Origin: Lunularia cruciata
Taxonomy: Eukaryota > Streptophyta > Marchantiopsida > Lunulariales > Lunulariaceae
Length of the DNA stretch: 64,000 nucleotides
Direction: 5' to 3'
NCBI GenBank assembly: GCA_948567375.1
Contig: OX419757.1
Coordinates: 75,151,836-75,215,835, forward strand
The translations under genes and the position numbers were made by a program. Below are positions 49,173 through 61,485 of the stretch, piece by piece. Numbering within the stretch: the first letter of the stretch is position 1; the number at the start of each line of letters is the position of its first letter. The notes under the pieces are model-generated. The model was not told where the DNA came from, made no database searches, and saw nothing but the letters and a program-made list of their open reading frames with translations.

Positions 49173-49824
49173 TTCAGATGTCTAGATGTCTGAAGCAGCA
49201 TAAAGAATAAGCTAGAATAGCAAAGAATAATGACAGGTAATCAATGATTCACGCCCTTATTTCCACTAGCCTTGATTCGAATGCGTGCTTGTGCAGTGTT
49301 GAAGAAATGGAAAAAGATTACCACTAGTTCGATGGCTTCGGATCTCTTGATATTAGCCTTAGGGCAAATGTGGGTCTTGATTCATTGAGCACTTCCCTAG
49401 TTCGGATACCAATGCATGCGACAGCCGACTAAATAACTGGCTTTATGTGTTGGTGCGCTCGCAATCTGATGATCGACCATGTAATTGAGTAAAACGACCG
49501 ACCGAACGTATAAGGGAGTCCAGTCTCAACATTTTGGTGTCTCACTCTCTGAAGATGAAACATGTCTCTTTCCAACAAGGAGAGGGCGGAAAACGATAAA
49601 ACTCCTATGGTTCTTAGAGAGCTTATCATTTCACGGAGTCCCTTTGAACACTGTATCTAGAAGTTGATAGTAAAGTCCAGGAAAGCATGATTTCACAATG
49701 CTTTGTCGAATTGCTGGATTTCTGCAAAATGCGGAGAACCAAAAACATATTGTAGTTAATTTGAGCTACAAATGGATAGAAGCACATCAGCTATCGCAAG
49801 AGGGAATTCCTTGATTCCCAACAA
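49173..49824. other. Intergenic DNA, nothing recognised
   Basis: No coding or structured feature was found before the tRNA-Ala gene. Confidence 0.5.
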
Positions 49825-49897
49825 TGGAGATGCGGGGTATCGATCCCCGTGCCTCTCGCATGCTAAGCGAGCGCTCTACCATCTGAGCTACATCCCC
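49825..49897 (-). tRNA. tRNA-Ala (anticodon AGC)
   Basis: 73 nt with a complete cloverleaf: acceptor GGGGATG pairs with CATCTCC and contains the G3:U70 wobble that marks alanine tRNAs, followed by discriminator A. The D-arm is AGCTCAGATGGTAGAGC, the anticodon stem-loop CTCGCTTAGCATGCGAG with anticodon AGC, and the T-arm CGGGGATCGATACCCCG. There is no intron and CCA is not encoded, as in eukaryotic nuclear genes. It appears functional. Confidence 0.97.
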
Positions 49898-50590
49898 GGA
49901 TAGGTCAGGGAGTATCTCTAGTCAATATATACTTTTCAGTGAAGTCACTGTCGGCATTCCAGGAAGTCAAGTGTGAGAAATCACTCTGGTAGAGTGACAG
50001 TGTGAACTAACTTCTACCTAAGATCGATCAAACGCGCTACAAGGAAAGCGACAATCTGCTGTACCTGGCTGCTGCCATAATTCTGAAGATATGATAAAGC
50101 GTTTCAATTGGTCCAGTACAACTCCACCAAATAAACAATTTTATTGCGGTTGAATTTTCACCCATCTTCAAGGTACTGTTGAGCTTTCAACATCTACACT
50201 GAGATGGACTTGCTCTAAAGCTAAGTAAGCTTCGTGTAGATTTCGCATAAAATGGGCTATCACTGCACTTCTATGTAGTCTTATCTTAGATATCATTTCT
50301 CTCATTGGCCTTCTTTCGTTCCGCCGGTCTATTCACTGTGCGATGATCAGTTCAACATACGAGGTGAAGGTGAAGGTGAAGGTGGAGTCAAGAAAGCTTG
50401 TAATAGAGGTGATTTCTTTCCCTACTTTTCGTCAGTTGAAGCGGTTTCTTCGCACATTCAGTCTGGTTCATTTGATGCATAAGGTTTGTAAGTAAGTCTA
50501 ATTCCAAAGATCCTGAATAGGGTATAGATTTATCATTCTCACTTTTACAAGTTCCTTATGGTCTGGTGTTATATGCTGACTGTTATATGC

Positions 50591-50634
50591 ATTCTCTCAG
50601 CATCAGCATCAGCATCAGCTGATGCTGAGAGAAT
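50591..50634. repeat. Hairpin with 16-bp perfect stem
   Basis: The left arm is ATTCTCTCAGCATCAG, the loop CATCAGCATCAG, and the right arm the exact reverse complement of the left. The CATCAG triplet repeat in the loop suggests it arose by slippage plus inversion. Confidence 0.9.
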
Positions 50635-50808
50635 TTGAATGGCTAAGAACTAGGTCGGGTCAGGAGTAATCATCAGCACAGCAGGAAATCATATCAATTC
50701 GAACTCACTGCATGTGAATCTGAACCAATCAAAGTCCGTCTTCCATATGGAGAAAGGCAGAAAAGTTTGTTCTTCTCTCACAAGCAACAGCTCCCAGTGC
50801 AAATACCT

Positions 50809-51060
50809 TCATCCGAAGGTGTATCTACAAGTATTCGAGCAAACGGAGGAATTTTGGAATGCTCCGGTCATTATTCCCGGTGGAATGTTGGGGAAAAGAT
50901 TATCAAGGAGACTTCCGGTTGCCTCTTCATTGACTTCAGGTACTTCTTCATCAGCAGGTGCTTTTGCGTTCACAACAGGTACCTCGCCTTCTGTTATTGC
51001 AGGTACCTCTGCAAGTTTTTCGTTCACAACGGGTACTTGGCCCTCTGTGATTTATGCAAG
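50809..51060 (-). other. Low-complexity open stretch, possible exon, not recognised
   Basis: The minus strand reads repeated VPVVN-, EVPAITEGEVP and PADEEVPEVNEEATG-like units, then LLDNLFPNIPPGIM. The plus strand is also open with FTTGTSPSVIAGTS-type repeats. Imperfect nucleotide repeats (GGTACCT-CC, TTCACAAC-GG) cause both. Neither strand shows a convincing gene structure, so coding is uncertain. Confidence 0.3.
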
Positions 51061-52595
51061 CAATGATTTAGAGATGCCCGTAACCAAAGACGTTGAGATC
51101 CTTCCTGGTAAAGGCTAAGTAAATACAACTAAAATAGTACCTACTAAACCATTTCAAAAGAATAGATGATGTATGCTTTCTCATAGTCAGGCAGTCAGTC
51201 ATGGTCATCATCATCACCTAAGGAGAGTAGCTAGACACAGGCTTAGACAAAGTCTGCAGTAGCAGCTGCTCAGTTAGTTCTTTACTTGCGAACGGTGAGT
51301 ATTGGTCATAGTAACAACAGGTTCTACAGAAAGTGAGCTTGGAGATGTGTATACAAATTTAGGAGATCGAATTTAGTCCATCCTCCTAACTTCGCTACGG
51401 AAATGCCATCTGAGTTATTCTAGGGAGTGTCGAGGTCTAAACTCTTACTTACTGCCTGATCCAAGGTGAAGTTAAAAAAATTGTAATTTAGTTCCCCTTG
51501 ATAAGTCTATTTTCTGAATTTTCATTGCAGTTATTTTGCTTGGAGTGCGGATGGGATCCGTCCTACATGCTAGTTGTGCACCAACCATATTCTGCAAGAA
51601 GTTTAGGGCAAGTGTGAGTACAGTGTACCTGAATTACAGTATTCGTATCTTACTATCCTACTCCAGAGCTCATCGGTCCAAGCTTACAGTCATGTTCAAT
51701 CTCTGCACTTGCTACCTTCGCCGTCGATACCAAATCGGCGCTTCGCTGCGATAATTGGGACTCAAGTAATCCTAATTCGCGCAGAATAGTGTCCTTTTCG
51801 CCCTAATAACTTCCTCGGCACCCAACCCTCGTCGGGCCTCCGAGTAGTTGTTCACAATGAATTTGTGACTAGGATTATGAAAAGAACCAAACATAGATTG
51901 GCCAAAAAGCTTTGAGATCTCCTCGTCTCTAAGTCACAGTGACCCATGAATATACATCGGTGATGTCTAAAATGACTTACCAAGAATAAGAAGTGTCAGT
52001 GAAGGCGGCCAGATGTATTCCAACTTATAGCTCATTTCTAGAGCAGAGCCAGTTAAGATATTGTGTGGCATCGTGAGTGTATTGAACTATCTGCTCCCCA
52101 TCTCTTGGCACATCAACGTCGATTCGCGTGCTAAAGGATAAGTCATTTCAAAGCCCTGCTCCTCGAAGAACAATCGGATGACTAGCCTTTCACTTTCATC
52201 CTAACCAGTATGCAAGGAACATTGTTCTTAGTTTTGAGGGTCGTAAGACTGTAACCCTTATCATATATTTAGAGTACAAATTGTCTTCGGACGAGTTATA
52301 AGGGCCCATCGATCCTGGGTAAATTACAGCTACCGTGGTAAACAAAGAACTAGTAAGACTCCTGAGATTCCACAAACGGGAATGTTACTGTAACAGCTCC
52401 ACTATCAAAATTTAGGATTCAAGCTCTGGACCCGTCTTTAATGGGTATACATGTACACTACCGATGGAATGCGCGTTGAAAGAAGCTTACCGGACACCTT
52501 TTGAAGGCTATCTAACAAAGCAGCATGAATAGCCGAGATCCATGGCATGCTTACCCCTTCAGTTTTACAAATCAACAAAATCTACATTTAGTTGC

Positions 52596-54499
52596 TTAGA
52601 AGGTCTTGAAGCACTCCTTTGCAGCAGCGATAGTGAATGCAATGTCCTCTTCAGTATGTGCCAAGCTCGTAAATCCAGCTTCGTACTGCGAAGGAGCAAG
52701 GTATACTCCCCTCTCAAGCATGCCACGATGGAACTTAGCGAACCTTGTAGTGTCACTCTTCTTTGCATCCTCAAAGTTAGCCACTGGGCCCTTCTGGAAG
52801 AAAAACCCGAACATTCCCCGGATGTTGCCTGAGCAGAATTCAATTCCAGCTTCATCAGCTGCTGCCTGCAATCCCGTCACCAACATATTGGTGATCCTCT
52901 GAAGTTGTTCGTAGGTTCCTGGTGCCTTCAGTCTCTTCAAAGTTTCAATACCTGCTGTCATGGCAAGAGGGTTTCCACTCAAGGTTCCGGCTTGATACAT
53001 GGGACCTGCTGGGGCAACCATCTCCATGATTTCCCTCCTTCCACCGTAAGCACCCACTGGAAGACCTCCACCGATGACCTTTCCCATAGTGGTGATGTCA
53101 GGGGTGATGCCGAAGTACTCTTGAGCACCACCATAAGAGATTCGGAATCCAGTCATGACCTCGTCGAACACCAACAGGGAGCCATCCTCCGTGGTTATGT
53201 CCCTCAAGGCCTGCAAAAACTCCTGCCTAGGGACAATGTACCCAGCATTTCCAACAACTGGTTCCAGAATCACAGCGGCAATCTGTCCGGGGTACTCAGC
53301 AAAGACCTGCTTCACAGCTTCAATGTCATTGTATGCGGCAGTCAAGGTGTTTGCGGTTGAGCTCTTGGGAACTCCGGGAGAGTCCGGGAGACCCAGAGTG
53401 GCAACACCACTTCCTGCTTTCACTAGGAAGGAGTCAGCGTGACCATGGTAGCATCCCTCAAACTTCAAAATCTTCTCGCGGCCGGTGTATGCTCGCACCA
53501 ACCGCAGCATGGACAGACAAGCTTCAGTTCCGGAGTTCACCATTCGGACCATTTCCACGCTGGGAACTGCTTCGATCACAAGCTCTGCCAACTGGTTTTC
53601 CAAGAAGGATGGGGCACCGAAGCTGGTTCCCTTCTTTAGAGTTTCAATGAGAGCAGCATTAATCTGTAAACAGTAAACACTCACATTGTATCAGTCCCAC
53701 TGTCTCATAAATGATCATCTTCGTCCATATATTTGTTATTATTAAACATTGAAACTGTGAACAAATTCCTTGTCCCAACAAAAAGATATCTCCAGAAGTA
53801 AGCTGAGACATACTATAATACCTGATCATCACAGTGACCAAGAATGGCAGGACCCCATGAACCGACGTAGTCGATGTACTCGTTTCCATCTACATCGTAA
53901 CAACGGGAACCCTTAACACGGTCGAAGACAATTGGGTTGCCACCAACAGATTTGAATGCTCTCACTGGAGAATTAACACCACCGGGCATCAAATCCTGCG
54001 CGAATTCCAACAAAAGACATCTAAGAATCATCTCACCCTTGAAACAAGAAGGCAAAGCAAATATCACCCCCATAACTTCAGTTATAGTTCCCCAAACTTC
54101 CCATTATGCTGTGCAGGTTACCACAATTCATGGCTTAAGTCGTCGAGAAAAATCAGAGAGGAGATTCAGGAATACGGCAACCTCAAAATATATCGCTTAC
54201 TAGTTTCCCATATACAATGTGAAATGCTTGAGATTTTGAAGCCCACAATCCTGAAGCAGAGACGGAAACTCAGGGCAGAAAACAACTAGACCAACCTTAG
54301 CAGCGGTGAAGATCTCCTCGGATCTCTGAGTAGTGTAGGCTTTCTTCTCCACAGATAGCGTCATCCTCACCACCTTCGAAGGCAGTCCCTTGATAACGCT
54401 GGAAGAGGAAGAAACAGCAACTCCCTTGCTCAACTTCTTAAGTCCTGACCATTGCTGCGAGACATTGGCAGTCAATCCTCTAGTCGCCAAAGCCTCCAT
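52596..54499 (-). CDS. GSA: Glutamate-1-semialdehyde 2,1-aminomutase, plastid precursor
   Basis: Three exons (54499-54296, 53995-53822, 53663-52596) join in phase 0 to 481 residues. Residues 1 to about 50 are Ser/Ala/Lys-rich and look like a chloroplast transit peptide. The mature protein follows the family closely: [52 protein letters not shown] [40 protein letters not shown], and [18 protein letters not shown] with the PLP lysine at about residue 321. The enzyme is a PLP (class III aminotransferase fold) mutase that converts glutamate-1-semialdehyde to 5-aminolevulinate, the committed precursor of chlorophyll and heme, in the stroma. Length and conservation indicate an intact gene. The start MEALATRGL is preferred to one 21 codons upstream because it begins a typical transit peptide. 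Confidence 0.97.
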
Positions 54500-55003
54500 C
54501 GCAACAACAGTACCGAAGGGTACACGCAAATCCCTGTTTCTAAACCCCTCCCCTCCTTTCAAACAATTGATTGATCACGCGGAAGCTGTGTAGGCAGAGC
54601 AAACACCCCTTCCTATTCTTAAGATTTCGCTCTTGGAGGTAAAAGGCACTTTGAGCCTCCGTAATGAGGAGCAGAGAGATGTGAGAATCTCACACAGGGC
54701 AGAGGAGAGGGTGAGAGAGCAAATCCAATCGGGTCCAATGCCGTTGATTCGCCACCACAATCTGCACGAAATCCAGGTTGGATGGCCCGGATCAGGGTTT
54801 GGGTTTGCTGCTATTGCTGTATTGCTGCTCCTGCTCCTTTACCGCGATAAAACCATGGTAAAGTAAACGTCTCGTAAGAAAAGTTAGTAACATCGTCGAT
54901 TTTCGCTTTACTAGTTTCGCTTTAAATCGCCGATAATTTCGCGAATCCTCTAATGACCGCGGTAAATCTTATTCACACCACACAAAGACTGTGATTCTCT
55001 CAT

Positions 55004-55067
55004 ACCATGTATTAGAGGAAAGGCGACCGCGTAGAAAACACGAGGGATGGGAAGACCATGTATTAGA
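55004..55067 (-). mobile_element. 38-bp retroposon insertion with 13-bp target-site duplication (copy 8)
   Basis: The insert 55017-55054, read on the minus strand, is CTTCCCATCCCTCGTG, TTTTCTACGCGG, TCGCCTTTCC, i.e. the last 38 bp of the family tail. It lies between perfect direct repeats ACCATGTATTAGA (55004-55016 and 55055-55067). It is an extreme 5'-truncation about 0.5 kb upstream of the GSA start, and it fixes the 3' terminus of the family without a poly(A) tail. Confidence 0.88.
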
Positions 55068-58000
55068 TGGTAGTTTAGTTAACGAGGAACAAATGTTATA
55101 GTAACTATGGACGTCACTTAAGTCGATGAAGCTTCTTCATTCATTTGGCACAAACAGCCAAAGCAAGAAAGAGTGTGCAACGACATATCTTCCTTCATGC
55201 CTTGTCATAACGCAGCCATAAGATACCGGAATCTACACTACGCTTAGTTCTTCCCGAATACGTCCATAAGTTGTTGCATGTAGTGAAACTTGATCGCATT
55301 AACGATTCTTATGTAAACCAAATGCATAAGTATCATGCAACTGTTAAGGAGGATTTTCTGGTGCTGATCAAAGAAGAAGCATATAAAGTCAAATTCTTCT
55401 ACAAGTTTATGTAAATACTGGTGATACTCTCTGCACTTATGCTAATCCCTTTCCTGCTCCAATGCAGATTAATCAAGCTGTTGAACGGATGCTGTTCTCC
55501 AAAGACATCATAGAGTTTCATGGATCGAGCCTGTGAAGACCTCCTTGTCTTTGGTGAAACGGGAACCTGTTTGTTTCAAGTCGATGCAGCTCTTGACCAG
55601 CTCACCGGAAATTCGAGAATCGGTTTGCCCGTTTGCAACCTTGAGTACGGTATCTATCTCGTTACTAATGAAGCTACTGAAGTTCGTAAAGCTCCTGAAA
55701 ACCAGCAGCTTGATCAATTTTATGAGAGGGATTTTATGAGAGGGATCAATTTTCATAGATCCGTTGTTGGACAGATCGAGCATATGAAGAGGTAATGAAT
55801 CCGTGCTGTAAACTAGCGTGGTTTTCGAGGAATTGTCGTTTGTCTGAGTTATCACTCGAGTTCAGTTTTGGTAGCTATATCCGCCAGATAATTCATAGTT
55901 GGTTTCGTTTCTGTCCTTGCAAGACTGCTTCTCCGTCAAAGGCGGTCAAGGTCCAGCACAGTCAGGTTTCTTCACAGTTCTGTCCTCGTGGTGCTGTCCC
56001 GACTGACCGCTTGTGGCAAAGACACGATCGCGTCAAGAAAGAAGTGGAATTTGATCCGTAGTGGGGTAAAGATGGAGGTTGACTATTGTCGTTGGCAGCA
56101 GAGAGAGTTCTCATAAGCTTCCATGCCACCTGGAGAGTACATAGTGTTAGTGTTGCTCAAAGGAACAGGCTAATCAGCGAAATAGCTAATGTCAGGCCTT
56201 GTAGAACCGTTGTGTCAAACGAACGTAGCTCAGAGAGAGCTGTTCTGCCGTGGGGCTATTTCCCAAGCAAGCGGAAATGTCGTATGCAGACATTTTTCAA
56301 CAACCGAAGTCCTTGCGCTCCAGAAAATCAAAACGAGTTCCATCCAAACTGACAAGGCTAGCAAAAGACAATTTCAGACCTCTCGTGCGGTGGTTAGCTC
56401 CCGTTTGCTGTTCCTCCGGGTTTCTGTCATTCGATGGTCCCTGCGTTCTCGCTGTGTGGGCGGAAAGCCCATGCGGATTGGCAGCATGCTTTGGAAAGAA
56501 AGATGAGAACTCCGGCTACTCGCTATTGCGGTGCTCCGTCATCAAATCGCTTCAGTTGGAAGGCAGAGATAGACCCCTGAAGAACTGTTCCACTACCAGT
56601 GAACGTGGCCCTATAAGAATTCACAAGTAAAACTGTCGTTGCTGTCTATTTCCACATTTCAATCTTGGACTAAACTACACATCCCGGGCATTCGTGATTG
56701 GGCGTGCCGGGAACTCACGTCTAATAGTTTCATGAGAATCTGTGGATATCCAACAGTAGCCTGAGGTTTTAGGTCAACTTTTGCTCTTAAGAAACAAGCC
56801 CGCAATCGCGACTGGTATTAACCCATCTCTGTCAGCTGATGATAAAAGTATAATCATGATTCATACAGTACGAATAATAAAGTGACATCCTCCAGAGATG
56901 GGTGGTAGAGCAGAGTATTCGGGATTGAGTATTTCGACTTGGGTTCGCGGTTTAGGCAAGCAGACGTGAGCTTTCCTGCTTAGTGTTCGGATCGTGGTGT
57001 GACCTACAGGCATGCAATTTCGACTGAACCCTAAAACGCAAGCGCTCAGTGGAAGAAGAAGTCGTTTTTTGTATTTCTCGCATGGTGCAGGCACCGATGG
57101 AGACAAGCCTCACGGCCGTTAACATCATAGCGAGTACGAAGATAGGACTTCAATACGAATCGAAGATATGGAGGGCAGCTGTTCAGCTCAAAGAGACGAA
57201 AACCCTTAAGCATAGAATAGGACAAGGACAAACGGACCCAATCCATAAGCACTGAAGTTCTCTGTCACTCATGACAGAGGAGTCCTCTGCTCTGTTAAGG
57301 AGTCCTCTGCTTATACAAACTCGGAGGAAAGGGACATGGTTGCACCAAGCCTATGTGGGACAGCGATAGCATTCCCAAGAAAAACTGCAGGTAGAAAATG
57401 GTCCTCTCCGAATGATGGGGAGAAGGAAAATTTAAGCTTTGCTCCTCCACTCATTCCTTCAAGCTCATGAGGGAACGAGGCTTATGGATTGGACGTTCTA
57501 CCCTGAACACATCTTCTAAGATACACACATCTTCTAAGACTTTCATCGCGAACAAAGAGACCGAGGTCAAGGACCTCACAGCTCCAAACCTGTCGGGTGG
57601 CCGATGAGTGCGAAGGAGGTGAACACTCTTATAGGTAAGTCACTCTAGAGTCACTGAGGCCCTTGTGATACGAGAACCAGCACCGTCCGCAATCATCTTC
57701 CAACCACTGCACGGAGAAATCTGATGAGCAGACAAGATTTCTCTCCACTGCAGTGACGGAACAATTTGTTCACACAATCGTCAGGGATCTCTCCCGGTAC
57801 AAGTATGGTAATTGTACTCAACACTACATTCCGGAGCCCCAACTTTCTTGAGAGTCTTCCTGAAGGTCCAGGCTGCTGGAGAGTGCCCTGAGCCCGCTAG
57901 TTCTGTGTTTCCCGTAAACCCTAAAATTGATTACGGCTTCGTTGCCTTCCGCTCTACTGTCTACGAGTCACAAGAAAGAGATCGACAGCACGTGAATTCA

Positions 58001-58755
58001 TCCGCGGTTATATCAGCTTTGTGCAGTTTGTGCCTGAATTTCTAAAGCAATTCAGAAATGTACCACGTTTACCCGTACCACGTAAACCATGATCGCAGTC
58101 GGCCTTCCATAACTACTGTACTGTACATGGCTCGCAGTGTATCCAAGACGGTGCACAATCACGGGTCTTGAGTATGAATACAATTTCATATTTCAGTATC
58201 ATGAGATTTAGTGCATTGGTTACACAATGAACTTATCACACTTGAGTTTAAACCTTTTATTATATTTGATTCCTATCAGAACCTGAGAATTATGCTTATT
58301 ATACTAATTATTAATATTATAATTAATTTATATTTAGATACAATGGATCATTATTAAATTAGTTTTAAACATTAATACAAAGGGGAAAAAAAGGATAATA
58401 GTGCTCTAGATCGTTTTCTCTACTGTGAATTTTCGAATTCATTCGAACAGTATATATGTTTATCAGATCAATTTTTCTTTTATACATATAATCGCATAAA
58501 ATAAAGAATTTCAAATATAAATTTAGAGATATCCGTGATTTTTTTAATATTCAGATTTAGTTGAATATTTGAAACATTTTCTGGACGAAAACCCCGTAGC
58601 CATAAAGAGCAACAGGTCACCGTTTAGATTTCATGTAAAATTTTACGGTTATGGTCCTTGTAACTATAAAATAGTTGAATCTGGGGGTACATGCGCAACT
58701 CTATAAATGAGCAATGCGCAACTCCATAAACTCCCTTAGTTTCTTGTAGATTTTC
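55068..58755. other. Intergenic DNA, no gene recognised
   Basis: Several frames of 70-130 codons are open on both strands (for example 56250-56630 plus and 55855-55508 minus), but none shows a recognisable domain, and the strands overlap. Non-coding transcripts cannot be excluded. Confidence 0.45.
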
Positions 58756-58970
58756 ATGACTTGCATAGCTTAATATCTTAGGTGCCACACTACATATTTT
58801 TCATATCCCTGCTATTGTGACCTAGCCTCATTTTATCTTTTTTTTCATATCCATATTATTGAGGCCTAGCCTTCTTGCCTTATTTTGTCTCTTTTGTAAG
58901 TCCCTTGTACAGGCTTGACGTGATCTTCCTTTTCATTCATGTGTTCTACATGGTCGCCTTTCTAGTATAT
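58756..58970 (+). repeat. Retroposon 3' tail, copy 9
   Basis: Reads ATGACTTGCATAGCTTAATA, TTAGGTGCCACAC, GACCTAGCCTCATTTTAT, TTGAGGCCTAGCC, CCCTTGTACAGGCTTGACG, TCATGTGTTCTACATGG and TCGCCTTTCT. The TTCATATCC-to-CCTAGCC segment is duplicated in tandem. With copy 1 it is the longest copy of the tail. Confidence 0.8.
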
Positions 58971-59435
58971 TAAAGGAAATTTTTGAATGCAAACACCCAA
59001 ATGTATAATATTTTCAAAGAGGGGTACAGTTTACTGAATCGGGAACTTTTTTAGGGGAGTTAACTAATGTGGGCATGAATATTTATAATATTTACATAGA
59101 GAGGTCCAGTTTAGTGATATGAAAACTAGAAAACTAGTTACAAATAGGGACACATTTCCCGGTTTGGCAATGCACTCCCTCTGCTCAATATCAGCTTTGT
59201 TTATTAGTTCCTTCTCTCCAAATTTTTTTTTTTTTATAGTTTACCATGGTTCATCTCTTACAAGTTAAAGTAATTTGTAGTCTTGCAAAAGAAGCACGAG
59301 TAGCATGTTCAAACTACTTGCTATGTCAGCTCTCTTTACATTCATAAGCATTGTTCGATGGTAGGTTACATATTGATTCATTTATTGCACCTGATGCAGC
59401 TTACTTGAACTTTATAAAAACATTTTAAGCACACT

Positions 59436-59609
59436 GCTGCAGTTTTGCAGAATTTGCAGGGTCATTTGTTCGCAGTGTTAAAAAGCTCACTCTCCTTCTT
59501 TATAAATATTATGGATTTCTGTGCTGCAGTTTTGCAGAATTTGCAGGGTCATTTGTTTGCAGTGTTAAAAAGCTCACTCTCCTTCTTTATAAATATTATG
59601 GATTTCTGT
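59436..59609 (+). repeat. Two-copy 87-bp tandem duplication
   Basis: Units 59436-59522 and 59523-59609 start GCTGCAGTTTTGCAG and are nearly identical (GTTCGCAG versus GTTTGCAG). 87 is a multiple of three, and the plus strand is open through both units (LQNLQGHLFAVLKSS repeated), but there is no supported gene around it. Confidence 0.93.
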
Positions 59610-60631
59610 GCCTGGATATGTGAAATCAATTAATAGGATGGGCACTTGATGGATACTATGACGGTGTTCCATATGATGTGCATATGCAGTACGATCGCTT
59701 ATTCTTCAAGAATACTAAAGACCAATACTTCCAACCTACTGTATCAAAATCCTCTTGTCTGTAAGAAAACGATGCATATCACAAGAGAAAGATATTCAAA
59801 ATCTACGCCATGTGTAGAGAATCTTTAAACAGTAGTGCACTATAGGAGGGACCTAAACCCTAAACGCTGAAGAAGTAACTGTCAACGGACATGTGGTTTA
59901 TAATTTTATCGATACTACTGTCATTGAATACACAAGTTATGACAGTTCCAATTTGAGAAGAGGTTTAGTTGCAGGTGTATTTAGCATCTTAAGAAAAAAA
60001 AGAAGAAAAAACCGGGGTAAGTTACTTTCAGGCAAAGCACCGTCATAGGTCATAGGAATTTAAGTAATTTTAAAGAATGAATGTGTTCATGACACCTCAT
60101 TGTTCGCAACAGTACTTGCCCCATCCGGTTCTTCTGAAAGAAACTCAAACCTATTACCATAAAGAAATTTACTTGAAGATCGTGATAAATCGTCTAAACG
60201 ACCAGCTACATGACTGACTGAAATGACTGCTGTGAATTTTGCAAATCAAATATCTTCTTCCTTTCTCTCAAATAAAGTCTCATATATACTCAAGATATGA
60301 TCATGAACAATATATTATGTTAGATTTAGTTAATTTCTAGTTTAGTGATTTCCTTATTTTTTTATTTTTATTATATTTTTCTAGAAGCTGTGCTAAATAT
60401 TCTTAGAGTAAAGAGAAGCTTAATTAGGGTCCTGCAAAGCAACCTTAAGGGTTTACTTATGTGTAAATAAGATTGGTTTCTGTTATTGTTTTGTTAAGTT
60501 CCCGTACAAGGGTCATTCCTAGCACGTTGTACCTTGTTTCTAGTGTATTCTATGCTGCTTAACATTAAGGTACCTTTCATGTTGCATGAGTATTATTGTG
60601 TATTATCTTTGAAAATTTTGAGAGAGAGTGA

Positions 60632-60887
60632 GTTGAGTATTGCTGAGTGCAATCAAGAATGTTCTACTATGGTGAGACTAGGAAAATTGAATGCTAAGAT
60701 GTCTGATACATCACAAGTCAGAATGACTGAGAATAAACTATCTACTTCAAAGACTAGAAGTTGAGTATTGCTGAGTGCAATCAAAAGTGTCTATTATGGT
60801 GAGACTAGGAAAATTGAATGCTAGGATGTCTGATACATCAGAAGTCAAAATGACTGAGGATAGACCATCTACTTCAAAGACTAGGAA
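60632..60887 (+). repeat. Two-copy 128-bp tandem duplication
   Basis: Units start GTTGAGTATTGCTGAGTGCA at 60632 and 60760. They share GTGAGACTAGGAAAATTGAA and GATGTCTGATACATCA with scattered substitutions and one single-base gap that breaks the plus-strand frame. Confidence 0.9.
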
Positions 60888-61450
60888 GTAAAGTCTAATC
60901 ATATTATAGTGCAGTGTCTTGATGATTCCACAAAGGACTTCGAGTATCATCGAGTCTAGCTGATGAAGTAGTCTCGTGGGCAATTTCTGAATCACATAGC
61001 ATTTGAATAACGGAAGTCACGAGGAGTCATAGCATTTGAATAACAGTTACATAAACGTCAGTAAGGTCATGCCAATCTGCAACTGGTTTTTGGACTTCCG
61101 TATTTAGATGAGCTAATGCAGAAGAATATGGGCACGGTGTTCTCCGTTTGAGAAGCTCTAGTGTAAACAGTGATGTAACAGCACTACATAAATAACTGCA
61201 TTTACTCTGATGTAACAGCAACACATAAATTTCATAAAAGCATAAGTACTCAAAGCAGGATGAATACAAATTTGAACGGAACAGAGGACAGAGATATTGT
61301 AGTTTAACTTAGTATGGATGAAGATTTGCTGGATCTGAAGTCGGTCAACTCTCCAAAACGTTTTCGAGTTTTGATTTTACTAAGTCCATGGAGCTGAAGG
61401 ACTTTTTGACGCTTGCACTCAGGAAGGTAATATTCTAATCAAACCGAGCG

Positions 61451-61485
61451 TCAGGGCACCTCCTCTGCCTGAGGAGGTGCCCTGA
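61451..61485. repeat. GC-rich hairpin, 14-bp perfect stem
   Basis: TCAGGGCACCTCCT, loop CTGCCTG, then the exact reverse complement. Outer bases CCGAG (61444-61448) and CTCGG (61494-61498) could extend the pairing after a bulge. It stands out in AT-rich surroundings. It is not a bacterial-type terminator in this context. Confidence 0.88.

Larger units (their letters stand above)
49898..52595. other. Intergenic DNA, no firm gene
   Basis: It contains a strong 16-bp-stem hairpin at 50591-50634 and a low-complexity stretch at about 50800-51110 that is open on both strands (see next entries). No family match was found elsewhere. Confidence 0.45.

Noticed and set aside
52905..53650. Long plus-strand frames opposite the GSA gene
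   Set aside because: They are antisense shadows of a strongly conserved coding exon and have no domain of their own.
52596..54499. Idea that the PLP enzyme near the Egt1-like gene is Egt2, the C-S lyase of ergothioneine synthesis
   Set aside because: All motifs are those of glutamate-1-semialdehyde aminomutase with a plastid transit peptide. The distance and gene type give no reason to link it to sulfur chemistry.
55508..56630. Several open frames of 90-130 codons
   Set aside because: They overlap on both strands, lack recognisable domains and splice or start signals, and look like chance frames in moderately GC-rich DNA.
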